Shown here one piece after another: positions 44,265 through 54,367 of a DNA stretch of 64,000 nt. Made by a program: the position numbers and the translations under genes. The notes under the pieces were generated by a model. It had not been told where the DNA came from and searched no databases. It worked only from the letters and a program-made list of their open reading frames with translations. Origin of the DNA: CAYPAV01 sp964408805 (GTDB lineage Bacteria; Pseudomonadota; Alphaproteobacteria; UBA8366); NCBI GenBank assembly GCA_964408805.1, contig CAYPAV010000022.1:17292-81291 (forward strand). The letters are read 5' to 3'. Every line of letters begins with the position of its first letter. Position 1 is the stretch's first letter.

Positions 44265-45005
44265 CTAACCCGAGCGATTCGGCTCTTTTTTTTCCAGGAC
44301 GACGAACAAACGAAAGGCCATGAACCTGCCGAGATAGGGCAGCAGGGCCTCTTCCAGTTTCAGTACCGGTCGGACAAATGAGCTCGCGATCAGTGTCCAT
44401 GATTTGAATCCGCCCGACATCGGGTAGGCGAACATCGATTTGTATCGGGTCTCTCCCGACAGAAGATCGAAGTTCGGAACCAGATCCGCGAAACGCGCGG
44501 CCTGCTTTACGAACATGATCGTCGGGATGGCCTGGTTGCTCGCCAGGGGATCTCTCGATGGGTTGGGTGTTCCTTTCTTGAAGGGGTCCTCCGTCATGTT
44601 GACCGGCTCGTCGTGCAGGAACCGATAGAATGGGCTGCTGAAAGGTGTGATGGCCGGCTCCAAGGCAATCACGTGGCCGCCCGGCCGCAAGAGGCGCCCG
44701 GCCTCCTCGATGAATAGCACCGGAAACTCGATATGGTGCAACACGTCGACCATCACGATATTGTCGAATGTGGCGTCGGCGAACGGCAGTTGTTGGGCGT
44801 CGGCCACGGCATCAAGCCAAGATGTCGCCTGAAGGTCGATTGAAATGACGTCGGGCCGCACACTTTTCAGATTACCGGACCCGCCGCCGATCTCGAGTGT
44901 CGTGCCCGGGACGCAGGCGGCGGCGATGTCGTCGTAAAAATCCTCGTAGATCGTCCGCAGGCTGGGTTTGGCGCGCCAAATCTCGCGATATTCGGACGGC
45001 TCCAC
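44265..45005 (-). CDS. Class I SAM-dependent methyltransferase
   Basis: A 246-residue methyltransferase with the SAM-binding motif LEIGGGSGN (about residues 36-44) and MVDVLHHIEFP as the later motif. It lies three bases after the stop of the methyltransferase-GT2 fusion on the same strand, so the two form an operon. It probably methylates a sugar or lipid used in the surface or flagellin glycan. Substrate unknown. Confidence 0.85.
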   Translation of the reverse strand: MEPSEYREIWRAKPSLRTIYEDFYDDIAAACVPGTTLEIGGGSGNLKSVRPDVISIDLQATSWLDAVADAQQLPFADATFDNIVMVDVLHHIEFPVLFIEEAGRLLRPGGHVIALEPAITPFSSPFYRFLHDEPVNMTEDPFKKGTPNPSRDPLASNQAIPTIMFVKQAARFADLVPNFDLLSGETRYKSMFAYPMSGGFKSWTLIASSFVRPVLKLEEALLPYLGRFMAFRLFVVLEKKEPNRSG

Positions 45006-45008
45006 GGT

Positions 45009-46463
45009 TCAGAACGCTTTCAGCCTTCGAAACGCGAAGACCACCATGCGCAATAATTGCCAGCCATGGGCGAATCTCGAAATCTGCGTCTCGCCGTATT
45101 GGCGCGCTTTATAACGGATTGGAACCTCGATGATTTTCAGGTTTTGTTTCTGGGCCCCGAATATCAGATAGAAATCGCCGAACGGATCGTATTCCTCGAA
45201 TTCGCCGCAATATTTTTCGATCTTTCGGAAATTCGCCTTGGTGATGACTTTGGTTCCGCAGAGCGTATCGGTGAAGCGCTGGTTCAACAACCAGGTAAAC
45301 AGCAGCGAAAACGTGCTGTTGGCCCAACGATTCAGGGTTCGCATGGCCTCGACTTCCTGTGGATAGACCATCCGGGATCCGTTGATGAACTCGCCCTTTC
45401 CGTCGACCAGGGCGCGATAGAACTTCGGCAGGTCCTCGGGCGGCATCGTCAGGTCGGCATCGAGGATCATGAGAATGTCGCCACGCGCGGCGTCGAAACC
45501 CTGCTTCACCGCTGGCCATTTGCCGCGACTCTCCTGTTTCAGGAATTTTATGTCGTATTGCGGGTAGGCGCCGATGACCCGCTCGATTTCCGCGGCCGTG
45601 TCGTCCCCGCTGCCGCCTTCGACGAAGATGATTTCCAGGTCGGCACAGAAATCGGGCATTCGGGTGATCGCCGGCTCGATATTCCCCGCCTCGTTCTTGG
45701 CCGGGATGACCACCGTGGCGGACGGCTCCTCAAGTCCCTGCCGGCGGCTCGATCGCGCGACCAGATAGTTCTGCAAGCAAGCCCGTCGGATGCCCGGTAG
45801 GGAGGCGACGTATCGGTTCAACAGGGTGCCGAGGCCAAACATTCGTCGCGGGAGGAGTTGGCGCCATTCGGTCTTGATCGGATCGAAGTCGGTGAGTTTC
45901 AGCAATTCCTTGAGCGCGTTTGGCGATAGCCAATTCACCTTTGGACGGGGCATTCTTAGTCCAAACGCTTCCGCCAACCAGAGCGTGGGCTCCCAAAGCC
46001 AAGAGTAATGTCCGATAACAATTCGCGTGTCACGATCACAGAACTTGTGAAGGCTTTCAAATAATTCTGCAATATCTTCTAAATACCCAACAGTATTAGA
46101 TAATATTATATAATCAAAAGTCCCCTCAATATTATTAAATATTTCAGGGTCTTCAATGTTTCCGGCAAAGAACTCAAGATCCGGATAAGCGGCGCGCGCC
46201 AGGTCGACCATATTCTCGCTGATATCGACACCAACGCCACGGGTCGGTTTCAATTCATCCAGCAATCGCCCCAGCCCCGAACCGAGATCTAGGATCCTGC
46301 AACCCTCTGGAATCAGAAATTTTAAATACTTGTAATGTTCTCCATGATAAAATTCATTTTTTATCATCCAGTTTTCACGGTTTTCCGAGATTTGATTAAA
46401 ATACCTTCGAAGGGTTTCGTGTTGAATATTTATAGTTTTTTGTGATTTATTCATAGTATTCAT
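45009..46463 (-). CDS. Methyltransferase-GT2 glycosyltransferase fusion
   Basis: A 484-residue two-domain protein. Residues about 1-230 are a SAM methyltransferase with DLGSGLGRLLDEL. Residues about 245-484 are a GT2 glycosyltransferase with ATVVIPAKNEAGNIEPAI and the Asp cluster in DILMILDADLTMPPEDL, as in dolichol-phosphate-sugar synthases. The first part is locally AT-rich (46060-46190 and 46310-46460), the GT2 part GC-rich. This may reflect fusion or exchange of the N-terminal part. No signal peptide is seen. It would make a lipid-linked or methylated sugar; details unknown. Confidence 0.83.
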   Translation of the reverse strand: MNTMNKSQKTINIQHETLRRYFNQISENRENWMIKNEFYHGEHYKYLKFLIPEGCRILDLGSGLGRLLDELKPTRGVGVDISENMVDLARAAYPDLEFFAGNIEDPEIFNNIEGTFDYIILSNTVGYLEDIAELFESLHKFCDRDTRIVIGHYSWLWEPTLWLAEAFGLRMPRPKVNWLSPNALKELLKLTDFDPIKTEWRQLLPRRMFGLGTLLNRYVASLPGIRRACLQNYLVARSSRRQGLEEPSATVVIPAKNEAGNIEPAITRMPDFCADLEIIFVEGGSGDDTAAEIERVIGAYPQYDIKFLKQESRGKWPAVKQGFDAARGDILMILDADLTMPPEDLPKFYRALVDGKGEFINGSRMVYPQEVEAMRTLNRWANSTFSLLFTWLLNQRFTDTLCGTKVITKANFRKIEKYCGEFEEYDPFGDFYLIFGAQKQNLKIIEVPIRYKARQYGETQISRFAHGWQLLRMVVFAFRRLKAF

Positions 46464-46749
46464 AAGCTTTACTAATTAGTACATTTATTATTTCGGTAAT
46501 ACGATTTTTCATTAGGGAAGTGGATAAGTAAAAGTTGGATTCTCACATCCGCGCATGAGGGAACGAGCCTTGAAACGATGATCATAATATAGGCGGCGGC
46601 CAAGTGCGAAAAGTCGTAACTTTGAGGCAACATCAAATAATTGAAACGAATTCACCCGCTGCAAGGATAAAAGCGCAAGCTGCTTTGAAAGTAAAAAAGA
46701 CCGTTGGCCCAAGTAATCACGGTAAAGGCTCGATAGCCAGCTTGCTCGT
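46464..46749. other. AT-rich spacer without a supported gene
   Basis: This 286-base stretch between two minus-strand genes is AT-rich. A 66-codon frame on the minus strand (46512-46712) has no recognisable family and no clear ribosome site, so it is not called. It probably holds the promoter for the methyltransferase-GT2 gene. No terminator or repeat was recognised. Confidence 0.5.
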
Positions 46750-48784
46750 CTATTCTTGATCGGAATTTTCGATCTTGAAACCTTGGGGCCGTTCGCCCAT
46801 CGACCGCAGGGTCCAAATACGCTTGTAGGCGGCCTCTAGCGAGCGGGCGAAGGCGGTGGTGTTGAAAAGCGGTTTGGTTATGCGGTGGGTGCCAATCTTG
46901 GCGCGGAGCGCCGCCAGTGCCTCCGGCTCTTGGGCCAGGGCCAGGGCCCGGCGCTCGTATTCGCCAAGGTCGGCGGTGATCAATTCGGGAATGCCGATGG
47001 CTTCGAGCAGGCTCGCCGAAACCCGGGATGCGAAATGCCGTCCGATCATGGTGACGACCGGTACGCCGGCCCGCAATGCGTCGCTGGTTGTCGTGTGACC
47101 GTTGTAGAGTCGCGTATCAAGTGCCAGATCGGCGATCGAGAGGCGCGTCAGATGTTTGTCGCGCGCCACCATGTCGGCGAAGACGAGACGTGCCGGATCG
47201 ACGCCCGCCGCCATCGCGGCGGCTCGCAGGTTGTGTTGGGCGAGTTCGTTGTTGGCCAATAGCCACAGCACGCTATCGGGGGTGTTCGACAATAGAGACA
47301 TCCAAATTTCAAATATATTTCGATCAAATTTCAAAGTATTATTAAAAGAACAGTAAATAAAAATGTCATCATTATTAAAGAAATTTGATTTAATTCCACA
47401 TAATTTTTTAGATTTTGAATAATCATAGTTTATTTGATATGAATTTGGCATGTAGATTAAGTTTTCCGAGAAATATTCGGACGCATCGGCCGGCGTGACG
47501 GTTTCATCGGTGATGGCGTAATCGAAGAAATCGGCGCCGGTGCTGCCGGGGAAACCGAGATAGGTGATTTGGATCGGTGCCGGTCGAAGCGCGCAAATAC
47601 CCAGACGATGTCCGCGCGTGTAGCCCTTGAGGTCGACCAGAATATCGATCCCGTCCTCGCGAATTCGCGCGGCCGCGTCCCGGTCTGAAAAGGTCCGAAT
47701 GTCGATGAATTCGTCGGCGGTCGTCTCGGCCGTCCGGCGCTCGTCGCTGTCGTCGTCTGGGCCGTAGGCGTAAGCGTGGATCTGGAAGCTCGCCCGATCA
47801 TGGGCTTCGAACAGACCGCCCATGAGATGCATGGTGGCGTGGTCGTGAAAGTCCCAAGAAAGATAGCCGATCCGGATTAGCTCATCATCACGGGCGGGCA
47901 CCGCCGGCAGGGCGGGGGCGGTTTTTGCTTCGCCCGCCAATGCGCAGCTCCACGACCGCGCCACTGCCAAATTCATCGCCGGATCGTCTCGGCGATGAAT
48001 ATTGTCGAGCGGAGGTTCCGGCGCCGGATCGCCCGCGGCGAGGGCCGCCGCATTGAGGCTGTCGATCGCGGAAGACAACTCATCCGCCGCATCCCAATCG
48101 CAGGCAATCCGCAGCAACGGGTACAAGCCCGCGGCGGCGACATTGTCGTCGGGTTGTCGGGCGAGGGAGCGGCGAAAGGCGTCGATGGCGGCACTCAATC
48201 GGCCGGTCTCCGCGCAACAGGCTCCCAAATGGTTTAAAATCTGCGGGGCCGGTTCAGCCGCGGCGATTCGCTCGAGGTGCGGGATCGCGGCCGTCGCGCG
48301 CCCTTGTCGTGCCAAGGCACTGGCCAACCGCTCGACGACTTCCGCCTGCATCGGCACGGATTCCAGCGCCGATTCATAACGAACCGCCGCCGCTTCGAAT
48401 TCGCCGAGCGCCACCAACACATCGCCCAACCCGACCAATGCCTCGATGTGATCCGGATTCCCCGACAAAACGAAGTCGAAATACTCGACTGCTTCATCAT
48501 ATCTTCCAGAATTGGACAGTAAATTAGCCAGTAATACTGATCTTGATTCGTCACTCGGTTCAATAATAATAGATTTTTTTTAATGTATCTATTGCTATTT
48601 CTACATTATTTAACTTGATATTTATTATGGATGATAAATATAGTCCTTCGGAATTTTCTGGATTTATTTTAAGGGCCGCATCGCAATAGGCGGCTGCCTT
48701 GTCGAACTCGCCGGCCTCCGCATGGCGCGCGGCCGCCGCCAAGAGGGCTGTCGGATCTTGTTTGTCGATGGGCGCGGAGGTCAT
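46750..48784 (-). pseudogene. TPR-OGT-like glycosyltransferase (third), frameshifted at an A8 run
   Basis: A third OGT-type enzyme: TPRs at about residues 1-200, then a GT41-like half with TYLGFPGSTGADFFDY near 405 and GHTTTSDALRAGVPVV near 560. The start MTSAPIDKQDP at 48784 overlaps the upstream TGA. The first frame ends after LKKIYYY; the remainder resumes in another frame as IIIEPSDESRSVLL. On the coding strand a run of eight A (48574-48581) causes the break; seven would restore a protein of about 677 residues. Both AT-rich parts (47285-47465 and 48480-48665) keep the family sequence. This may be phase variation or an indel error. Confidence 0.85.
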
Positions 48785-50679
48785 GTTGGGTCGAATTGTC
48801 CGCGGCGCCAAATGTCGAGCGCGGCGGCCACCTGTTCCAAGAGCATCCGCCAGTCACCGCGTCTCGTCTGACGGAAGAGGCGCATGCTCGGGTACCAGGG
48901 CGAGTCCGTGCGATCGGTAAGATACCGCCAATCCGCACCCTGGCCGAGCATAACCCAAACCGGTTTCCCGAGCGCACCAGCGAGATGCGCCACCGCGGTA
49001 TCGACCGAAATAACGAGGTCGAGGGCCTCGATCGCGCCCGCCGTCTCGGCGAAATCCGTGAGCAACGGCGCCAAATCCTCGACCGCCGACATGTCGGCAT
49101 CCGGCGTGTCGCCGAGTTGCAGGCTGAAACAGCGAATACCGTCGGCGGCGAGGATCGGCGCCAGATCGACCTTCGGACAACTCCGCATGACGTCGTCCTG
49201 GCGATCTGGATCGCCGGCCCAGACGATCCCGAGCTTGAAGGCGTCGTCGGCGAGCCGTGGCCGCCAGCGCTCGGCCGCCTCGTCGGGCGCGCGAAGGTAG
49301 GGCGTGTCGTCGGGGATCGTCTCAAGGGTGGTTCCGAGGCGGCCCGGAAGATTCAGCAACGGCACCTCGAAATCGGCGTCGGGTGCGGCGGCACCCCTTG
49401 AGATGAATTCCGAGACACCGCCGAGCGAGCGGCAAAGGCCGAGGAGGGATTTTTGACACTCGAAGATGACGGTCGCCCCCATCTCGGCGAGCTTCGGGAG
49501 ATAGCGGCAGAACTGCAGTGTGTCGCCGTAACCCTGTTCGGCATGTACCAGAATGCGCCGTCCCGCGATGTCCTCGCCCGCCCACCTTGGCAGGCCTCGA
49601 TCGCGGGTCGTTCCGGTGAAGGAGGCGGCGCTCCATCGCGCGTCATAATTTCGCCAACCGGCGGCGTAATCGCCAAGGGCAAGCTGGGCGATCCCGAGAC
49701 TCATCCGGATGTCCGACTGGTCGGGTCGAAGCGCCAAGGCCTTCTCATACACGGCAACGGCGTCGCGGGGCTTATCGAGGTTGAGGAGAGCAAGCCCGAG
49801 ATTGCCGTAGGTTTGGAATTCCATCGGATCGGCGTCGAGCGCGGCGCGATATTGAGCGACCGCATCGTCCAACCGATCGGTTTGGCGCAAGAGATTGCCG
49901 AGGTTTCTCAACGCTTCCGGCCAAGCGGGACGAAACTCCAAGGCGGACCGTAGTCGCGTTTCCGCCTCCGTCATCCGACCGACCGCATGCAGCGCCACGC
50001 CCTGATTGTTGAGGAGTTCGGGGTCTTCGGGACTAGCGGCCAACGCGGACTCCAAATGAACGACCGCCTCCTCGTGCCGGCCGGCATCGCACAGTGCGAG
50101 CGCTAGATTGTTCAAGGCGGCCCCGTGCGCGTCCTCCAATGTCAGCGCCGTTTCAGCCGACGCGATGGCGGGTTCGAACGCTCCTGTGGCACGGAACGCG
50201 GCGGAAAGATTGGCATGCGCTTCCGTCAAGTCGGGGTGCCGGGCCAGGGTCGCCTGATAGTGGTCGATCGCCTCTCCCGGTCTGTCCGCCTTCATGAGGG
50301 CATTCGCGAGATGGAAGCGCGCGAGCGGGTCCTCGGGCGCCAGCTCCAGCGCGCGGCCCAGCACGTCCAAAGCCTCGGCGCCGCGTGCGAGAAGACCCAG
50401 CACGATCCCGAGATCGCGGCAAAAAAGGGCGTTTTCGGGGTCGATCGTGGTTGCTTCCGCGAAATACTCGCTTGCCCGCACCAGATCGTCGTCGCGTTGC
50501 GCGGTCAATCCGCGAAGATGCCAAGCGGCCGCCAGCCTCGGTTGCTTATTCAGGACCTGGCGGAGTATTTCCTCGCTTCGCGCGAGCGCGCCGGCTTCCA
50601 ACGCCGTCACCGCCTCGGCGACGACATCGCCGAGCGAGCCGACGAGATGTTCGGACGGGTCGCGCCGCGCCGCCGTCAT
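48781..50679 (-). CDS. TPR glycosyltransferase, GT9-like (second)
   Basis: A 632-residue protein with about nine TPR repeats (residues 20-330) and a GT9-like domain: VHAEQGYGDTLQFCRYL near 376 and SVDTAVAHLAGALGKPVWVML near 556. It is the intact paralogue of the gene at 38149 and shows the RGDWRMLLEQVA C-terminus missing there. GGAG lies upstream of the ATG. It follows flgL by 124 bases on the same strand and overlaps the third OGT gene, so it belongs to a flgK-flgL-glycosyltransferase run. Flagellin or FlgL/FlgK may be acceptors. Confidence 0.88.
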   Translation of the reverse strand: MTAARRDPSEHLVGSLGDVVAEAVTALEAGALARSEEILRQVLNKQPRLAAAWHLRGLTAQRDDDLVRASEYFAEATTIDPENALFCRDLGIVLGLLARGAEALDVLGRALELAPEDPLARFHLANALMKADRPGEAIDHYQATLARHPDLTEAHANLSAAFRATGAFEPAIASAETALTLEDAHGAALNNLALALCDAGRHEEAVVHLESALAASPEDPELLNNQGVALHAVGRMTEAETRLRSALEFRPAWPEALRNLGNLLRQTDRLDDAVAQYRAALDADPMEFQTYGNLGLALLNLDKPRDAVAVYEKALALRPDQSDIRMSLGIAQLALGDYAAGWRNYDARWSAASFTGTTRDRGLPRWAGEDIAGRRILVHAEQGYGDTLQFCRYLPKLAEMGATVIFECQKSLLGLCRSLGGVSEFISRGAAAPDADFEVPLLNLPGRLGTTLETIPDDTPYLRAPDEAAERWRPRLADDAFKLGIVWAGDPDRQDDVMRSCPKVDLAPILAADGIRCFSLQLGDTPDADMSAVEDLAPLLTDFAETAGAIEALDLVISVDTAVAHLAGALGKPVWVMLGQGADWRYLTDRTDSPWYPSMRLFRQTRRGDWRMLLEQVAAALDIWRRGQFDPT

Positions 50680-50803
50680 GCGGTCTCCGTTCGCTGGGTC
50701 GTATCCATAAACATGGTTTTATCTTGGATGGCCCCGGGGGACTACGATTGATTCCACCCGGACATTGGGGCAATGGGCGGAGTCGCGCCCTTGGCCCGAC
50801 GCT

Positions 50804-51763
50804 CTAACGCAGGAAGTTGGAGAGCGACAGCGTCTGAATTCGCGCGATCGTCGTGAACGAGGATTCCAATTGGATCTGCTCGAAGTTCAGCGCGGTAATG
50901 GTCTCGGCTGCGTCGATATTCTCGATCGAGCCGATCGTATCCTGGGCGAAACGGATGAAGTCGAAATGTTTCTCCCGCGCATTTTCCATGACCACCCGGT
51001 CGAGCCCAATATCCGATGCGAGATCGGCGACCGTCTTCGAGGAGCCGTTGTTGTCGAGGGCCGCACTCAATTCGGTGATCGAGGAGCGAAGGATCGTCTG
51101 ATTGGCCGCGGAAATGGGGTCGGTAAAGGTGTTCTGGGCAACGTTATCTAAGGTGCGAATGATCTTTTCGAAGGCCGATTCATTCGCCAGAACGCCGTAA
51201 CTGATCGTGAAGCCATCATCAATGCGGGTCGATTGCGTGACGCTATCGCCTTCGTAGTAGCCGGTGTCGGGACCGGCGTCGAAGGTCCCCGCGGTCGGCG
51301 CCGTATAGGTGCCGTTGCCGAGATCGACCGGCGACGTCGTCACCTTGCCGCCGGCAAAGAGAAAGCGGCTGTCGTCGCGAGTGTTAAGGAGCTGCACGAT
51401 CTGGTCGCGCACCGCCGCGGCCTGCTGCTGCAATTGGAAGCGTTCGGCGGCGCTTCCGTTCAGCATTGTCGAGATATCGCCCCGGAAATCGCGGGTGATT
51501 TCCTCGATCTGGTCGACAACGAATTGCATCAAATCGAGACGCTTCTCGGTGACGGTGATGTTCTCGAGGAACTGTTCGGCCTTGGTGAGCTCGCTTTTGA
51601 TGGTGACGAGCCGGCTCGCGTCTTTCGAGATGCCCGAAAAGCTCTGGGTTCTTTTGCCGGTCGCGATCTGAACCTGCAGATCGTTGACGTTGCGCTGGGT
51701 GCGCAGTGTGGCGGCTGTAATCAGCCGCTGTTGGGTGAGGTTGGCGACGCGGGTTGCAACCAT
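50804..51763 (-). CDS. flgL: Flagellar hook-filament junction protein FlgL
   Basis: A 319-residue FlgL protein. The N-terminal coiled region (TLRTQRNVNDLQVQIATGKR) and the C-terminal LQSSFTTIARIQTLSLSNFLR-type helix are typical of hook-associated protein 3. It forms the joint between hook and filament. It is 13 bases downstream of flgK on the same strand. Confidence 0.92.
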   Translation of the reverse strand: MVATRVANLTQQRLITAATLRTQRNVNDLQVQIATGKRTQSFSGISKDASRLVTIKSELTKAEQFLENITVTEKRLDLMQFVVDQIEEITRDFRGDISTMLNGSAAERFQLQQQAAAVRDQIVQLLNTRDDSRFLFAGGKVTTSPVDLGNGTYTAPTAGTFDAGPDTGYYEGDSVTQSTRIDDGFTISYGVLANESAFEKIIRTLDNVAQNTFTDPISAANQTILRSSITELSAALDNNGSSKTVADLASDIGLDRVVMENAREKHFDFIRFAQDTIGSIENIDAAETITALNFEQIQLESSFTTIARIQTLSLSNFLR

Positions 51764-51776
51764 TTCCGACTTCCTT

Positions 51777-53903
51777 CTAACGGACCGAGTCGATCAGTTC
51801 CTGGAGCATGTCGGCCGCGACCGTGATGATCCGAGCGGACGCATTGAATGCTTGCTCCAGGACGACGAGGTTGGCGAGTTCCTCATCGAGATTGACGCCG
51901 GAAATCGATGCCGCGCGAAACTCCAGGGTTTCGGTGAATTGGGTGTTGAAACCGAGTTCCGTCTTGGCGTCGTTGGTGAGACTCGCCTGCAGACCCAGCA
52001 TCTGGGCCGAATAGCGCGCCATCGAGATGGTAACGCCCGAGAGACCGCCCGACGTCGAGAAGGTGAAGTCGGTCTCGAAGACGCCCGCAAGATTGTTCGC
52101 GGTGGTGCCGTCGCCGGCCGTGATTCCTGCCGCGCCGACCGCCGCCGAAGCGTTGAGCGTGCCGCGCGCCAGCTTCGCCGGGTCGTTGACGACCTCGGTC
52201 TTGACCGCCAGCACGCCGGCGGCACCGCGATTGTCCGACGACATGCGGATGCTGGAGAGCAGGGTGCTGCTGTCGGTCAGGATGAAGTTGTTGCGATCGG
52301 TGTCCTGGATCACCAGCCGTCTTCCGGTGCCGTCGTCGACGACGGTCGCGGTGATGTTGGCGGTGGAGAGATCGGAGTCCGTGCGGATTGCCGTCGCGAT
52401 CGAATCCAGGGACGAGGCCGTCGTATAGGCAATGGTAACCGGCGAATTGGTGAAATTACCGGTGAAGGTCAGGTTGCCGCTCAGACCGAGCGCGGCCGAG
52501 CTGCTTGACGTCTGCTGCGAGGCGAAGGAATTGTAATTGCTGTTCAAGGTGTCGGCGACGATAAGATCGTTGGTTCCGAAATAGTGTGAAAAGGCACGAG
52601 TTTCGGCCCCGACGACGGTAATGGCGCTGGTGCCTTCGTTGATCGCAACGCCGCGATTGGCCGTCGTCGTCGCGAGGACCAGCTTGCCGGCGGAATTGAT
52701 GGAGGCGGTGAAACCCGCTTCCGTGACCGCCGTATCGATCGCGGTCACCAGCGCGCCGACGGTGGACGACGAAGCGACATTGATCGTATCGGTTTCGATG
52801 ACATCGCCGGTCGTCGTGTCGATGATGTCGATCGTGAAGGTGCCGGTGCCGGAGAGCGTGTCCCCGCTGGCAACGCTTTGCGTGCCGGTCAGTGTCGCGG
52901 GCGGCGGGAAGGCCGTGCCTTGGTTGTGCACCTTGTTGAGCTCGATCGCCAGCGTATGGACGAGCCGGTCGAGCTCCGATTGAAGATTGCCGAGCACGTC
53001 GTCGCGAAGATCGATGAGGCCCTTAAGTTTGCCGCTGGTGACCTCGCCCGTGATGTCGTTCGTACCGTTCGTGGTATCTGGCGTACCGGCGAAGATGCCG
53101 CCGATGCCGCCCGGATAATTCGCGTCGCCCGGCGAAAGATAGGAAAGCGAGGGGCTCATTTGTACCGACGAAATATGGCTCACCGTCTCGACCACCGCAC
53201 CTGAAATCAGGTTCCTGCCGGTGTTCGTCAGGATGGTCATCAACCCGCCTGAATTCTCGACGATGCGGATGTCCATCAACTCGCTCAGCTTGGAGAGCTC
53301 GAGGTCGCGCGCATCTTGTTCCTCGCCGCTCGGCTGGTTCAGCCCCTGGGCCCGCACCACCCGCGTATTGAGGTCGGAGATCAGGTTCAGGCTGGTCGTA
53401 ATGTCGGTGGCGGTGCGGCTGATTTCCTGATCCGCCTTCAGTCGCAAGTCCTGGGCGGCGGTCGACATCTCGTTGATCTGCAGCGCCAATTTGCGCAGCT
53501 CATTGACCGTGTTGAACCGGTTGGCATCCGATTCCGGCGTTACCGAAAGCGCCTCGATTGCATCGCGGACGCCGTCGAGACCGTTGGTGATCGAACGATC
53601 GTTATCGGGTGAACTGAACAGCGCCTCGAGTTCGCTAAGAAATTCCTCGCGGACATCGAGATTGCCGATGATACCTTTCTGATCGCGGATCTGACCGATC
53701 AGGAATTCGTCGACCACCCGATCGATACGGCCGATATCGACCCCGGCGCCGGTGCCCGACAGCACCCGAGTATTGAGGCTGATTTGTTTGCGCGAGAAAC
53801 CCTCGGTGTTGACGTTGGTAATATTGTTAGAGGTAACCTGCAACGCCGATTGCGTGGCCGAAAGGCCACTGAGCGCGGTGCGAAGGGCGAGGGTGAGCGT
53901 CAT
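51777..53903 (-). CDS. flgK: Flagellar hook-associated protein FlgK
   Basis: A 708-residue FlgK protein. The N-terminus (LRTALSGLSATQSALQVTS and NTEGFSRKQ) and C-terminal Val/Leu-rich coiled coil are diagnostic, with a long Ser/Thr-rich variable centre. It is longer than the enterobacterial protein, as is common in alphaproteobacteria. It lies 17 bases after the flgN-like gene, within the flgI-flgJ-flgN-flgK-flgL run. Confidence 0.95.
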   Translation of the reverse strand: MTLTLALRTALSGLSATQSALQVTSNNITNVNTEGFSRKQISLNTRVLSGTGAGVDIGRIDRVVDEFLIGQIRDQKGIIGNLDVREEFLSELEALFSSPDNDRSITNGLDGVRDAIEALSVTPESDANRFNTVNELRKLALQINEMSTAAQDLRLKADQEISRTATDITTSLNLISDLNTRVVRAQGLNQPSGEEQDARDLELSKLSELMDIRIVENSGGLMTILTNTGRNLISGAVVETVSHISSVQMSPSLSYLSPGDANYPGGIGGIFAGTPDTTNGTNDITGEVTSGKLKGLIDLRDDVLGNLQSELDRLVHTLAIELNKVHNQGTAFPPPATLTGTQSVASGDTLSGTGTFTIDIIDTTTGDVIETDTINVASSSTVGALVTAIDTAVTEAGFTASINSAGKLVLATTTANRGVAINEGTSAITVVGAETRAFSHYFGTNDLIVADTLNSNYNSFASQQTSSSSAALGLSGNLTFTGNFTNSPVTIAYTTASSLDSIATAIRTDSDLSTANITATVVDDGTGRRLVIQDTDRNNFILTDSSTLLSSIRMSSDNRGAAGVLAVKTEVVNDPAKLARGTLNASAAVGAAGITAGDGTTANNLAGVFETDFTFSTSGGLSGVTISMARYSAQMLGLQASLTNDAKTELGFNTQFTETLEFRAASISGVNLDEELANLVVLEQAFNASARIITVAADMLQELIDSVR

Positions 53904-53920
53904 GTTCTATCTCTTCCGCC

Positions 53921-54364
53921 CTAAAATTCCTGATTGAGGGTCATGGGCCGTACCGTCATCCCGCGCTGAGCGGTGTACCCGGGGGCAGCGCCGTTGGCGG
54001 CGTAACCGCTCGGTTGGACTTCCTGTCCGCTCGCGACATTGGCGATGGCATTCACCATGCGGGTATTCATCTCCATCGCGGCGCGAAGCGCATTGGCGTT
54101 GCGCTGGGCCGAACTTTCGAAGGTTTCGCTGGCAGCGCGAAGTTGCAAGCGGACAGTCGGATCGACCGTCTTCAGTAAATTCGGCTCCTGCATGATTTCG
54201 CGCATCCGGACTTCGTAAAGCCCGGCCAACGAATCCTTTTCCTGCTGCAACAAGCCGATTTCCTTGACCCGAAGATCCTTCAGCAGTTCGCTTTCCCGAT
54301 CGATCACCGCGGTCAGGGATTGCGTTACCTCGATCAACTCATTCGCGCGCGCCATCGGATCCAT
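53921..54364 (-). CDS. FlgN-like flagellar export chaperone
   Basis: A 147-residue helical protein whose position directly before flgK fits FlgN, the chaperone for FlgK and FlgL. The N-terminal helix (LIEVTQSLTAVIDRESELLKD) and central coiled region fit, but overall sequence identity to FlgN cannot be proved by eye. AGGAG lies nine bases upstream of ATG 54364. It follows flgJ by three bases. Confidence 0.65.
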   Translation of the reverse strand: MDPMARANELIEVTQSLTAVIDRESELLKDLRVKEIGLLQQEKDSLAGLYEVRMREIMQEPNLLKTVDPTVRLQLRAASETFESSAQRNANALRAAMEMNTRMVNAIANVASGQEVQPSGYAANGAAPGYTAQRGMTVRPMTLNQEF

Positions 54365-54367
54365 GAT

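Noticed and set aside
44270..44293. Terminator between flaF and the methyltransferase
   Set aside because: The T-run is good but the stem is only four base pairs and overlaps the coding end of the convergent gene.
46512..46712. 66-codon minus-strand frame in the AT-rich spacer
   Set aside because: No family, no convincing ribosome site, and it lies in a probable promoter region.
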